Assembly (NCBI GenBank): GCA_013396655.1
Contig: WBMV01005154.1
Location: forward strand, 126,136-190,135
Direction of reading: 5' to 3'
DNA length: 64,000 nt
Origin: Campylorhamphus procurvoides
Taxonomy: Eukaryota > Chordata > Aves > Passeriformes > Dendrocolaptidae
Both the position numbers and the translations under genes were made by a program. The notes under the pieces were generated by a model. It saw only the letters and a program-made list of their open reading frames with translations, was not told the DNA's origin and did not search any database. Positions within the stretch are counted from its first letter, which is position 1. Each line of letters begins with the position of its first letter. This document shows, one piece after another, positions 1 to 10,741 of this stretch.

Positions 1-3000
1 AAGATACATTTCCATCTTGTCAAAATGAACTGTCAAGATTTGCAAGCAATACAAAACTCAGTATCCCAAGCTTTTTTACTCTTGAAATTAACTTGAACTG
101 GATAAAGGGGTTTGACATTTTATATCTCATTCTGCTTGCTATCAGAGTCATCTAAAGTCAAAGAACTGTGTGATTTGCACCATATGGGCCTGTAAACTGA
201 AAGTTACTGCAGTGTCTTAATGGATGTGGAAAAGAACATTCCCAGTATTGAATTTTGTGAGAGGATATGATACTAGACAAATTTTGCATCATTTCTCAGC
301 AAAAAGTTTGTATTGACATTGGTGATATTCAGTATATTTAGTTACATTCATTTGAACTATTTCACCAAATGCAGGATTTTTGAAGTATTTTAAAGAAATT
401 ATATCTATCTATCAAAAAGTTATTTTATATCTAAAAAGACTGGTAGAGGCCTTTTCAAAACAGTACTAAAACCCTCTGAAACTTGTATACTGCTCATATT
501 TTCTGGCATGTGTAATGTAGCAAACACATATTGCATTGAAATATGAGCACCATGGCCATAAGAAATTAATAAAGTGAGCTCAGGAAGTGTTTATTGAGTT
601 ATATTTTATCTTTGATTTTACTACGTTTTCCTAGAGTATAAAAAACACAGAGATGTTAATTGCGTGAATCTGAGGATGGAAAGGATGTAGGAAAAATTAC
701 ATTGTTACCTTCAACTATTCGCTGTTTGATCCAGATTAAGTAGAGTTTTGTTAATCTTGTCAACAGATATTAGCCTATACATGCTTCAGCAGAAATTCTT
801 AGTGATAGCACAACTAACAGGGAAACATCAGTTAAAAGAATCATGATAAGGTCAATATGAATCCATAAATGGTCTTCTTGCCTGAAACAGCTAAAGCTTT
901 AAAATAAGTTAGCCTGTCATACCCTTTTGAATCCTTGAGATTTACTTACATTTTGTGGCAATTATATTTTAAAAGAGGTGTTCTTCATTTAATAATATGT
1001 TTCTTGACTGTTGAGTTCATTGTTGACAGCAGAATTCCAGAAGTCTTCAATGCATTATATATTTACTCTGTAACTGTAGGTAGTGTGTTGCCAAATCCAC
1101 AGCTATCTATCTTTTAAATGACATGTATCACTGCAGTATTACCAGAAGGATCTTGAATTAAAAGGGTTTTCAATCTCTTAAGAAGACTGGGAAAAAAGAA
1201 AGAGGATAAAATCCCTGGTTATGTGCCAACATAATGCAGAAACCTTTCGCACTGCCACGTGTAACCATATAAATATATATTACTATAGCCACATTCCTAA
1301 AGCTATATGCCATAACTTCCTTTATATTAGCTACATTTAAAATGGTTCTCTATAGGAAAAAAATACTCTAGAACCACAGACATTTCAGAGAATATCTGAA
1401 TGGTGTGTACATTATATGACATTCAATGACATTATCTTTTCAATGTTTGATATGTTCTGAATAATTGCTAAAGCTATGAATTCAATGAAGGGCAGATCTA
1501 ATGAAGACCCTAGTAATACAGGCTTAGATGCAGTAATTTGCAAATCTTAGCTAATAAAATTCGGATTGCCTGCTAACAGCCAAAATGTGTTTTATACTAA
1601 GATTTCGTGGAAGAAAATAGTCATGAAATAGGTTGTAGGTCTCCATTCTCATAGTTAAGCAATTTTCCCATTAGGTGACAAAGTCACATTCCTTATATGC
1701 ATGCCTTGGAGAAGAACTCGAGGATCATAGAGAACTCATTGGAATGACACTTAGCAAATTTTGACAACAAATACTTTAAAAGCTTGTAGGGGATTTTCTA
1801 GATCACAATTTCCACCATAAAACCTTAAGCTCAATCAAATCCTTTCACTTGGATCCAGCCCTGTGGATATCAAAATATCACATATCAAAATATAATAAAT
1901 AGAAAAAAATGAAGACATTGGCTTCACAGCAAAGATAGTACTACTGGTATTATTTTAAGGTCTTTTACAGAGGGTCACTTACAACAAAGCATGGTAGATG
2001 CAGAACTATAAAAAATCTTTAGCAGAGTAATGCTTCTTATCCATAAAGAGTGCTGTAATAGTGCTACAAGCCATAGTGCTTTTGATCATTATTTTAAAAC
2101 ATCGCAATATCTATTCATAAAGGCTACTGCTTGATTCACCTCTCCCTAATGCCAGCTTTTATGCCTCTATAACAACTCCGAGGGTTTTCTTTTTCAATTA
2201 ATTTAGTACTCATGGCAGGTGCCAGGTTGCATAATACAAGGCTCATTACTCAGTCACAGAAGTAATTTCTCAAAGTCTATAGTTTTCCCACTGCTCAGCA
2301 GCTGACCTTGCCCTGTTTGGTCTTTATGCATTGATGTAATTGAGGCTGCCTAAAACACAGCCTTAGCTATGAAGCACTAAGGAGTCAAACTGGAAAGTCC
2401 ATATCTCTGACCAGTGAATGCTCTTTACATTGGTCTATCCATTTTCTTAATGGCAAGAAGAATGACAACCACAGTAACAATTTGAACATATCTTAGCAGC
2501 AAGAAACTGCAACACTACGGGTATATAGTTGTAAGTAAAAAAAAAAAAAAAAGAACAGTATCTGACTGCATCATGGGCCATTTTTAAGAGCCAGGCAATA
2601 CAAAATTCTCCACAAATACATTCCATGGTCTATTCAATGCCTTCATATGCATGAAATGGGACACAATCTGGAATTCATACTTCCTACTTCCTAGGCAGGT
2701 AGCCCCACCAGATCCTGGTGTAGATACTGTGTCTCATCAACAACACTTCCTCAGCAATTAAGTGCCCAGCATCAAGTTGGAGAGAACTGAGTTACCAGAC
2801 GATCAGATCAGACCAGGCCAACCCCTTTCCTCTTTGCTCTGTATACCAATAGAACAGCACACATTGAACGTAGAGATTGGACCACCTTTTCCCGAATAGT
2901 AATGTCAACTAAAAACCACTATTTCTTTTAATGGGCTCAGACTCTCTGTGTGTTTGCATGGAGGCTGGAAAAGTCAGAAGACAGTTCTACAGGGAAAGTA

Positions 3001-3280
3001 GCATAATTATGCTTCTAAAGTATGTGAATACATACTTTTACCTCAAACAGGATAAAAATTTAGTAGGAGACATATAAGACCATTTTATCCTTTGCTGAGC
3101 TGTAGTGACTCCTAAAATAAAGATAAACATCTTTTTAGAGGATTTAAAAGCTATTTGCAAAGCTAAGAAATTACTCTATTGCATAATGGCTAGAATTTCC
3201 TTACCTTATAAAATACTTCAATATTTGGAAAAGGTGTTTCATATAAGTGTTTTTTTCTCCTAGCACTTAATTTGTATAAT
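1..3280. other. AT-rich sequence, no gene recognised
   Basis: No convincing exon, RNA gene or transposon is visible. Open frames are short and interrupted, as expected by chance in AT-rich DNA. The only simple feature is a run of 16 A at 2537-2552. The sequence could be intergenic or intronic; nothing in it decides which. Confidence 0.6.
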
Positions 3281-3318
3281 TGTATATATACATACATATA
3301 TATATATATATATGTGTG
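3281..3318. repeat. (TA)n microsatellite
   Basis: An alternating TA tract interrupted by two CA steps and ending in TGTGTG. It is a simple repeat that is likely length-variable and self-complementary. No function is implied. Confidence 0.9.
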
Positions 3319-3500
3319 AGTAAATATCAGTGCTATGAAAAAGATATTTCATAATAATAATCCCAAATGCAAAAATGCAACCCATTTTAAAGTTCCTAAT
3401 TTTTATTTTTAACCATTTTATATTTAGTCACAAGATACCCCAAATTAATCCTGGTCATTAAATTCTAAAAAAGAATTTACTTTTATGGGCATAGTAATTA

Positions 3501-3790
3501 TTGAATCACAAAATGGTTTGCGGTGGAAGGAACCTTAAAGCTCACCTAGTTCAATCTCTACACCAGGGGCAGGGACAGCTTCCACTAGACCAGTATGCTC
3601 AAAGACCCATCCAACCTGACCTTCAACATTTGCGGGGTGGGGAATCTACAACTTCTTTGAGCAACCAGTTCCAGTGCCTCACCACATTAAGAAAAAAATT
3701 GTTTCTTATGTCCTATCTAAACTTATTTCCTTTTCATTTGTAACCCTTATTTCTTGCCCCGTCATTGCTGCTCTTGGTAAGAGGCAAATT
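3501..3790 (-). mobile_element. CR1 retrotransposon 3' end fragment
   Basis: Read on the minus strand, this is the end of a CR1 LINE: the last part of ORF2 and the short 3' UTR. On the plus strand it starts with the AATCACAAAATGGTTTG-type complement of the CR1 terminal motif. It continues through the characteristic GGAAGGAACCTTAAAGCTCA and 'CACTAGACCAG...GCTCAAAGACCCATCCAACCTGACCTTCAA'-type text, seen here with substitutions. It is severely 5' truncated, as is usual for CR1, and diverged. The 80-codon plus-strand frame across it is antisense to the element and is not a gene. Confidence 0.88.
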
Positions 3791-4600
3791 TGATTTGAGA
3801 AAGCAAGAAGACTTTTCTAGTTTATTAAAAAACTTTATGTTAGAAACCAAGCTGTATTAGTTTTAAGTTCCTCAAGGATGTAATGATCAGAAACAATCAA
3901 TTCAGCAGAGTATCTAAAGACAGTAGTCTCTTTGTTGTCAAGTTTGTTATTTTTAAATATATGTAGGTGCTGTTTATCCTAAAAGGCAATTAAAAATATG
4001 AAATTTCAGAAAACAATGACTCAGTCTTTCTTTAGTAAATTTGCTAAGTAGTAAAAGAAAAAAAGTAAAGTCATTTTTTAATTCATATTTTTTTAGCTTG
4101 CTGATTAAAATTGTTCATTTAAATCAGTGAATTTAAATCAAATTAATCTGTCCTACTTTAAAGTAATTAGAAGATCAAAGATTCATTGTTAACAATGACA
4201 TTAAATAGTATTACTTAAAAGGCTGGCTGTTCTATGACTCTCTTCCCAAACTATTTACCAAAAAGTCTTCTCTACTGAAACTATGTTTGTTTATATCAAA
4301 GAAGACTTTTTGTTCTGATTTTTATTCCCTGAGGATTTGTTTATTCATATTAGAAGCTGATTTCTTCTTAATATCCTTCATTTGGCTTTTATCAGCATTT
4401 TATTCTTATTCTTGTCTTTTAACCTACATCTTAAAGCAAGCATCAGGAGACCTATCATCTCAGCAACGCACTCAACAAAAGTTAGACATTAAGAAGAACT
4501 TCAAAGTTTTAACAATGAAAAGTAATCAATTGCTTATTTAATTAGGTTTTTTCCCTAATTCAAGTAAAATTAATTAATGTAATGCTATATCTTCCTCCTA
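3791..4600. other. AT-rich sequence, nothing recognised
   Basis: AT-rich sequence with poly-T and poly-A runs. An 84-codon open frame at 4287-4541 is hydrophobic because of T-rich codons, with no recognisable domain, and is probably chance. Confidence 0.5.
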
Positions 4601-4603
4601 CAG

Positions 4604-4702
4604 TGTACAGGGGAAAGATGTGAATTTACAGCCAAGAGGATTGCTGGATCACACCCTGAAAGAGTTAGAGGCTTCACCAGTGTCACATGAGCGCCCTTTT
4701 AT
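4604..4702 (+). CDS. weak candidate exon (unidentified)
   Basis: A pyrimidine-rich stretch ending in an AG acceptor (4602-4603; a second in-frame AG ends at 4610) is followed by a locally GC-richer segment. One frame stays open to a TAA at 4704-4706. A GT with good downstream bases (GTAAAG) begins at 4703, so it could be an internal exon of 99 nt or a terminal coding exon. The peptide read from the second acceptor is about 31 residues, includes LLDHTLKELEASPVSHERPF and is hydrophilic, with no motif I recognise. Splice-like signals and short open frames are common by chance, so this is a lead only. Confidence 0.2.
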
Positions 4703-5250
4703 GTAAAGAGAAAACTTCTAACTGAAGGGAATTCAGAGACAGTCTGAATTCATGAGAAGTCATGAGTCCACAAGAAAAACTGTTTTGTGGACAGAGGGAG
4801 GGAGAGAGAAAAACTGAAAGTGGGGAGGGAGGAATACATTAATGCCATGTCTGGGGACCATAGCTTAGATAGTAATGACTGATTTCTAAATCTTTGAAGA
4901 GATATGAGTAGTTTCAGAAATATGTAGGACCTGTAGGCTTTCTATAGCTTAGGTGGGTAACATCATTTGCTTAGAATTCTCACGTATGCTAGGAACTGGG
5001 ATTAAATTTATAAATAAAAATTGAGCCAAAAATCATAAGACACTCAAGAATTGGGATCTAATGTAAAATCTAGTGATTATATAATTTGAAATAGAACTAT
5101 AATATCAGATCAAAGGTTACAGGCTTTTTTTTCCCATATGTTTAGGCTTAAAGTTACTTATTTGATATAGTAGATATGCAATTTGTGATGTTGATAATTT
5201 TTGATAATTTTCATGTTTGCCACGAAAAGGACACTAGGATAAAAATGCAC

Positions 5251-5327
5251 TGGAAGTACAGCAAGCCACAGGTCCTACCACAAAAACACCAGATTTTTGT
5301 ATTTCATCCTTTCAAGCTGTACTTCCA
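5251..5327. repeat. 12-bp perfect inverted repeat
   Basis: TGGAAGTACAGC at 5251-5262 is matched exactly by its reverse complement at 5316-5327, with a 53-base spacer. It could fold as a stem-loop. No RNA gene family is recognised. Confidence 0.5.
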
Positions 5328-5426
5328 AAGGGAAGTAAAGAATAGTTAATGAGACTCTGTTCTCATTAGAGTTATTAGGGTTATGAGAGCCTAGTTTGCA
5401 AAGACTTTTCACTTGCTCATTTCCAG

Positions 5427-5960
5427 ATCAGAAGCCCAAATGAACTCTTAACAACCATAAAATAATGGAAAAAATAAAGCAAAACACTAGACTGCTCCTG
5501 TTATTCCTTCTACTTTCCCATACTTTGAACTATTGTTCAGCCGACAGTTCTAACAAGACTGCCATTCCTTATGAAATGACTGATGAAAGTGTGGGAAATA
5601 ATTTTACACTATTACCAAGTAGCAATTTTTGTAATTTCTATGACCATGGCCCAAAATGAAAATCAATTCCAGATCTTACCCTTTGACTTGTCCTTTAAGA
5701 TCTCACCAAAATTCTGACAATGAATGTGGCATTAATTGGAAAAAGAGCTGAATTTCTCAGATGAGACATTGAAGACCATTCTATGGAGACCATTATGGAA
5801 CCGTCAGTAGAATGTAAAAAAGTTGGATTGCTTCATCTGTCTGCATAATAGTTGGTCAAATGCACATGTGGAACAAGACTTAAAAGATCACATTTCTAAG
5901 CTAACATAATTTATTTTCTAAACAATTACTTTTACTAAAAAAATAAAAGCTGATGTCTTT
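5427..5960 (+). CDS. candidate exon with 64-codon secreted-type ORF (5465-5659)
   Basis: The open frame 5465-5659 begins with a good start context (A at -3, G at +4). It encodes a textbook signal-peptide shape: basic residues K3, K5 and R9, a leucine-rich core at residues 10-17, and a possible cleavage site after A26. Two N-glycosylation sequons follow, at N30 (NKT) and N46 (NFT), with cysteines at 24 and 56. A pyrimidine-rich AG acceptor ends at 5426. A 3-codon upstream ORF lies at 5440-5451. AATAAA is present at 5942-5947, about 280 nt after the stop. Together these could make a terminal exon for a small secreted peptide or the first coding exon of a larger gene, although no strong donor is visible. 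I do not recognise the protein. The signal-like core is built from common CTT/CTC/TTA codons, so chance or a decayed gene remains possible. Confidence 0.25.
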
Positions 5961-8900
5961 GAACTGTATTTAATTTTGGGAGTAAGAGAATATCATGAAG
6001 GACACCAGAGCAGTACATCTACATTCAACACCTTCAGGAAAAGGACTCAATCTAAGTTTAGACAGTACACTTTAGGAAAGGGCTACAAAACATAAAGAAA
6101 CTTATCAAGAATGTCCTGACATTCTTGAACAAATTAAAATCTGTGAAGTCTATTTAAAAACTGTGTCATAGGCATGTGTTTTCTTTTATGTAAAATAGAT
6201 ATGGGTCAAGAAAAACATAATAAAGTTCTGTAGGAACTTCTGTTGAAGCAGACAGCAGTAACTAGAATGGAAGAGGACATTATGCATCAGGTGAAGCATT
6301 TTTCTTTGTAAAGTTTTTTTACTGTAAACTTACTTACATATCCGCCTTCTACAAATCTATTTCAGGTGTTAGAACCAATACAAGAAGATATCAGTGTTTC
6401 AAAACAGATTATATTTGAACAAAAATATACTTGGATGAGCAAGTATTCACTGAGATCAAAGACTGCAACAGCAGAAAGAGTAAGAATAAAGTCATCTAAC
6501 TGTAACAAAAATACACAGTTCATTTAATACATAGCTTTAGAATTGCAATCTAAACTGATAGAAGGAAATCCTAGATTATTTGAGGGGTATCCCATTACAG
6601 AATTTAGCCAATTTACATAAACTAAATTTGTACTGATTTAGTTGAAGTTATTCCACGTTTGTATGGCCAAAGCAATTCCCATGGATTAGGAAAATATTAG
6701 TGTTATTCTAGTTTTAGTGTACTCTAGGATATATAAGGAATAAAAATCAGTCTCCTTTTCTTCCATGTATGGAAAATAGTCAAGATTTGCAATAAAAGAG
6801 GGAAAGCAAGAATTAAGTTAGAAACAAAACAAAAGAAAAAACAGAAAAACAAACAGACAGAAAAGCGCGCAAACAACCCTGTTTCTTGGCCCCATGAGGG
6901 ACTTTAATGCCTTTAATTCAAGCAAGTTAAACTCATAATTCCAAAGGAAAGGGAAATGGGAAAGGGAAAAGAGGAAAAAGGAGAGTATATCCTAACTAGC
7001 AAGTAAAAGAAAAAGGTAATTTAAGGTTATTTCAGACTGAATAGTTTCAGAGAGACTTGAAGCCAGCTCATTAGCAACTTCGTTCAGCAGGAATTGCCTA
7101 TTATAGTATTCACCACTGGAACCATGCTTTTTCTCAAAATATTTCAAGAATACTCTTGGAAGTACCTCTGTTGAAGACAATTAATACTACAGTGATTTAT
7201 TAGTGTAAAACAGGTGAGACCTCAAGGCTGCAAGCTCTAAGATCAAGGGGAAGGTTCCAAGATCACTACATTTCTGAGTCTTATACCGTAACTAAAAATT
7301 CAAGAAATCCATTGAGCAAAGAGCACTGTGTTCATCACTTTACACTATTGATTGCAAGTAATTTAAAACATGTTGGTTTAAAGAACTATGAGCTTTTTTT
7401 GGTAGAAGTTCAAACATCTGCCAGATTAAAAGACTCACAGAAAATAAAAATGAACTGACTACAAACCGTATGTCTGCATAGGGAGAGAACAAATTGATGA
7501 GCACAGAAGAGAGCTTTCAGAAATAAAAATATTTGTGCAACTGCAATTGGCATTTCTTGAATCTCAATTCCATCTTCCCCATGAATGTGCAAGAGTTCCA
7601 TTCTGACTGGCTTTTAACAAAGGGACTCAGCTCATCTCTTTTCGAACAGTTTTAGGGATTGCAGAAATGGAGTATGTGGGTGTTTAATTTTGGAAAAAGA
7701 GAAGTTTAGTTGTACGCATTCACTGTACATAAATTCCAGAAATAAAGCGCACTATTAATATGCAGAAAATGCAGGAGTGAACTAAAAATATGTATGTACA
7801 AAATAGAAATGGTAGAAAAGAGCTGAAGACAATGACTTAACAACAGTCAAATAAATAAATAAATAAAGGTCAGATATTTAGAATGCTTTTAAAGTCACTT
7901 TCCACCCACTCATTTAGGTAGGCACTTTCTCAGACACTGACCTCTTCTCATTTATTTAATAAATGTCAGATGTCAGAAAGGGTTCTACTCCAAAGGTTCC
8001 ATAGATATGAGTAAAACAACAAAGTAAGGATCAAATGGGAAAGCATAAAACCAGGAAAGATAGAAAGAAATTATTTATCTAGGAGAAATGCATCTGAAAG
8101 GGACTCTGTATAAACTGTATAAAATGGTCTTATCATGTCATTGCCAGAGTTCAGATGATATAATACCTTTTCCTTAGATGATGACGTAGAACAATACCTA
8201 AATCAGAAATATAATAGACATATCATCTATATGTTTATCTTGGCCTATATATAAAAACCATATATAATATATATAGGTCATTCATATGTCCATTATGTTT
8301 AAATCTCTGACCTCAAACAAAAACAGAGATCAGTTTATTTACAGGATATACCATCCTACTGTGTGCATAAAGGAGAAAAATATTGCTTTGGTTGTTTTTT
8401 GGGTTTTTTTTGACATACACATAAAATAGTAAAGTTCAAACACAAACATCTTTTCTTTCCAATGCACACTCTATTTCCTTTGTTACTCATTCTCTTCTAA
8501 TCCCCTCACCAGATTTCTCTTATTAAAATATGATGATGCTTCAAACCTACAAAGCTTCTGAGTCTGTCTGATTGATAGTGAAATAACAGAGTCCTGGCTG
8601 TGTTCCACTTACTCACATGGAATAGTAATCTATCCAGGCAGCAATTTCAATTACAAGAATATAATACTCAGTGAATAAGTTTTATTCCTTTGTAGAAGTC
8701 TAGCATAAACTGATGAAACCTTTTCTCACTTTCAAAATAAAACAGATATCATTCTTAGGCAAACATTTTCCAGAAAATGGGTATTTCTAACACAAAGTAT
8801 GAATCTGAGAAAGTAAGACCCTTGAATTGCAAACACTGATTTAATTCTCTTTCTTCTATAAAATAGTACTCGACATTTTGAGAAAATGAAGTCTGAAATG

Positions 8901-9620
8901 GAGAGTCACTGCCTGTGCACCTTCTCCTGTTCATATACTTTATTCTCACCTGTACATTTATCACTTTGCAATTCATGAAACCTCCTCAATTAGACTACAG
9001 CTTACTATTTTATCACGAATATATTGATATTTAGTTTCTTCAAGAATAAACTACAAGTTTTACACTTAAGGAAAGCACAAAAACATAGTTTATTTCAAAA
9101 TGTGTTAAGAAAATTGTTTCAAATTTATTTTTACTGTGACATTTTCCAGAGGAGTGCCATTGGGCAAATATGATATCACAAACTGAGGTAATCCAAGAAC
9201 AGAATGTCTGTGTTGTTAAGACAGCTGAAATATGAAAGTAGGAGTGACCCATGTCAATGATGTTCAAATTGGGAGCTTTGAGCACTTTCTATCCTCAGGA
9301 CATCAAGTTCTGACTCTTATGAAAGACAAGGTAAGGAGCAAATTTGTGTACATTTATGAGATGAAAGTGTCCCATGAACCACTGTAAGACCCCAAGTCTC
9401 AAGCTATAAGTTCACCAAGGGAGTTTTTTTACTTTAAAAAGTATACAATACCCCAACAATATCCACCCTCCGTACATATTAGAAGAGCTAATATGTCTCA
9501 CCCTAAGAGCGCACACAAAGGCGAAACACAAAACACATTTTCTCAGGAGGTACTTTACCTGTAAACTTTAGGAAATAGATCTTGGCAAAAGTTTAAAAGG
9601 TAACATATAACCAGAAGAAA
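5961..9620. other. AT-rich sequence with simple tracts
   Basis: No gene or transposon is recognised. It contains a purine-only-like stretch around 6940-6987, an (AAAT)n run near 7850-7867, and an AT-rich inverted repeat near 8242-8280 (CCTATATATA ... TATATATAGG). The minus-strand frame 6992-7180 reads as a plausible hydrophilic peptide but has no family match and no flanking splice logic that I can support. Confidence 0.5.
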
Positions 9621-10350
9621 GCATTTTGCAAAGCTATGACTCAGCACATGCTAACCCATGCAACTTTGCAACGTCCAACCCATTTGGTCCCAAGTTACCC
9701 AAAATCTCAAGCAACACAGACAGCACGTGTTGCTGTTTTTATGTGCCCTGGCCTACTGTGGCCACCCCTCCACTCTGGAGCTCCACGGCGCGGTGAGAGG
9801 TGGTGTTCCCACTGTGTCAACCAATCTAAGGCTGTGTTAGAGGTTCCAGGGGCCATGGGATGGGCAGTGTTCCTGGGATGTCTTTGACTGCTCCGGGATT
9901 GCCTCAGGAGTCTAGCAGAGGCTGGCATGTGGGACAAGGGTTCTCTCATTTCTGTGAAATTCTACCTGTCCCTCCCCCCTGCCACACATACAACTGAATT
10001 TTTCTGAGCCAATATAATAATCCAGTATGTCACAGCCTCCCCTGGGGATTTTTATACTAAAGTATTTGAATCCTACTTACCTGTGATGGAGGCATTGAGG
10101 GTGAAGAATAGCAGGAGGTTGTTTAGCAGAGTCTATTAGTAGTCTATTAGCTGAGCAGAAAGGATATGAGCAGAGATTGTCCTTTCCTCAGCGTTACACA
10201 CCAGGTCAGTTATTTTTGGTTTGGAACACCCTGTGACTCTGTGACTCTGTGTGTGTGGAGGAAGGGTAGGCCTGGCCCTGCAGACCCATGACAAGCCCTT
10301 CCCAGAGCACATGGACTGCAGCCACATGGCTGCAGGAGCCATGGCTGGGC
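9621..10350. other. GC-richer block of unknown origin next to an LTR
   Basis: Base composition rises clearly over about 9740-9960 compared with both flanks. CG dinucleotides, rare elsewhere in the window, cluster at about 9786-9793. Several overlapping 60-120-codon frames exist on both strands, but none resembles a known protein, and overlapping frames are expected where stop codons are rarer. The block ends at a TG that may be the start of the LTR, so it could be an upstream part of the same retroelement or a separate old insertion. Confidence 0.35.
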
Positions 10351-10741
10351 TGGCCGTCAATAAGGTCTGCCTGGTAACCTGCCCACACCATACCCCTGGA
10401 GTCCCTGACTGGCTGTGACATCCCTCACTTTGGCTGAGGGGACAGTGAGTGGCCACTGAACTAAAGGTTCCACCTGGAGGGAGTGGCACAGTAGCCAGAG
10501 TCTATAAACGTGGTCTCTATTGGGCCTTGGTCTCTTCTCTTTGAAGCTGTCAACATGTAACCTTTTAAGTCATAATTATGTTTTTCTCATCTCTTTTCCT
10601 CTCTTTATTCTTTCTTCTCCTAGTCTCTCTTCCTTTATTCTTTCCTTCCTTGTCAGGGTAACCTACATACCTGTTTTCTGTACCTCACCTAAGTGGCATG
10701 GAGTCTGTGTTTGCTGAGTGTAACAAAGGTTCTCTATAGCA
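10351..10741 (+). mobile_element. LTR (solo or fragment), family A copy 1
   Basis: This segment is the reverse complement of 50691-51050, with roughly 90% identity by eye over the distal 135 bases (distal in LTR orientation). Both copies begin with TG and end with CA (TATAGCA here, TATAACA in the other), as expected of retroviral LTRs. On the plus strand a C-rich U3-like part is followed by TATAAA at 10503-10508 and then a pyrimidine-rich R/U5-like stretch. No target-site duplication and no internal gag/pol sequence is seen. The 5' boundary is inferred from where the two copies diverge and is uncertain. Confidence 0.55.

Noticed and set aside
3501..3743. 80-codon plus-strand ORF
   Set aside because: Antisense to a CR1 3' end.
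4796..4829. G-rich run GGGAGGG ... GGGGAGGG as a G-quadruplex
   Set aside because: The central loop is about 19 bases, so the motif is weak.
10136..10489. 117-codon minus-strand frame and an overlapping 71-codon frame
   Set aside because: Antisense to the LTR and its GC-richer flank; overlapping frames on the same strand and no recognisable protein.
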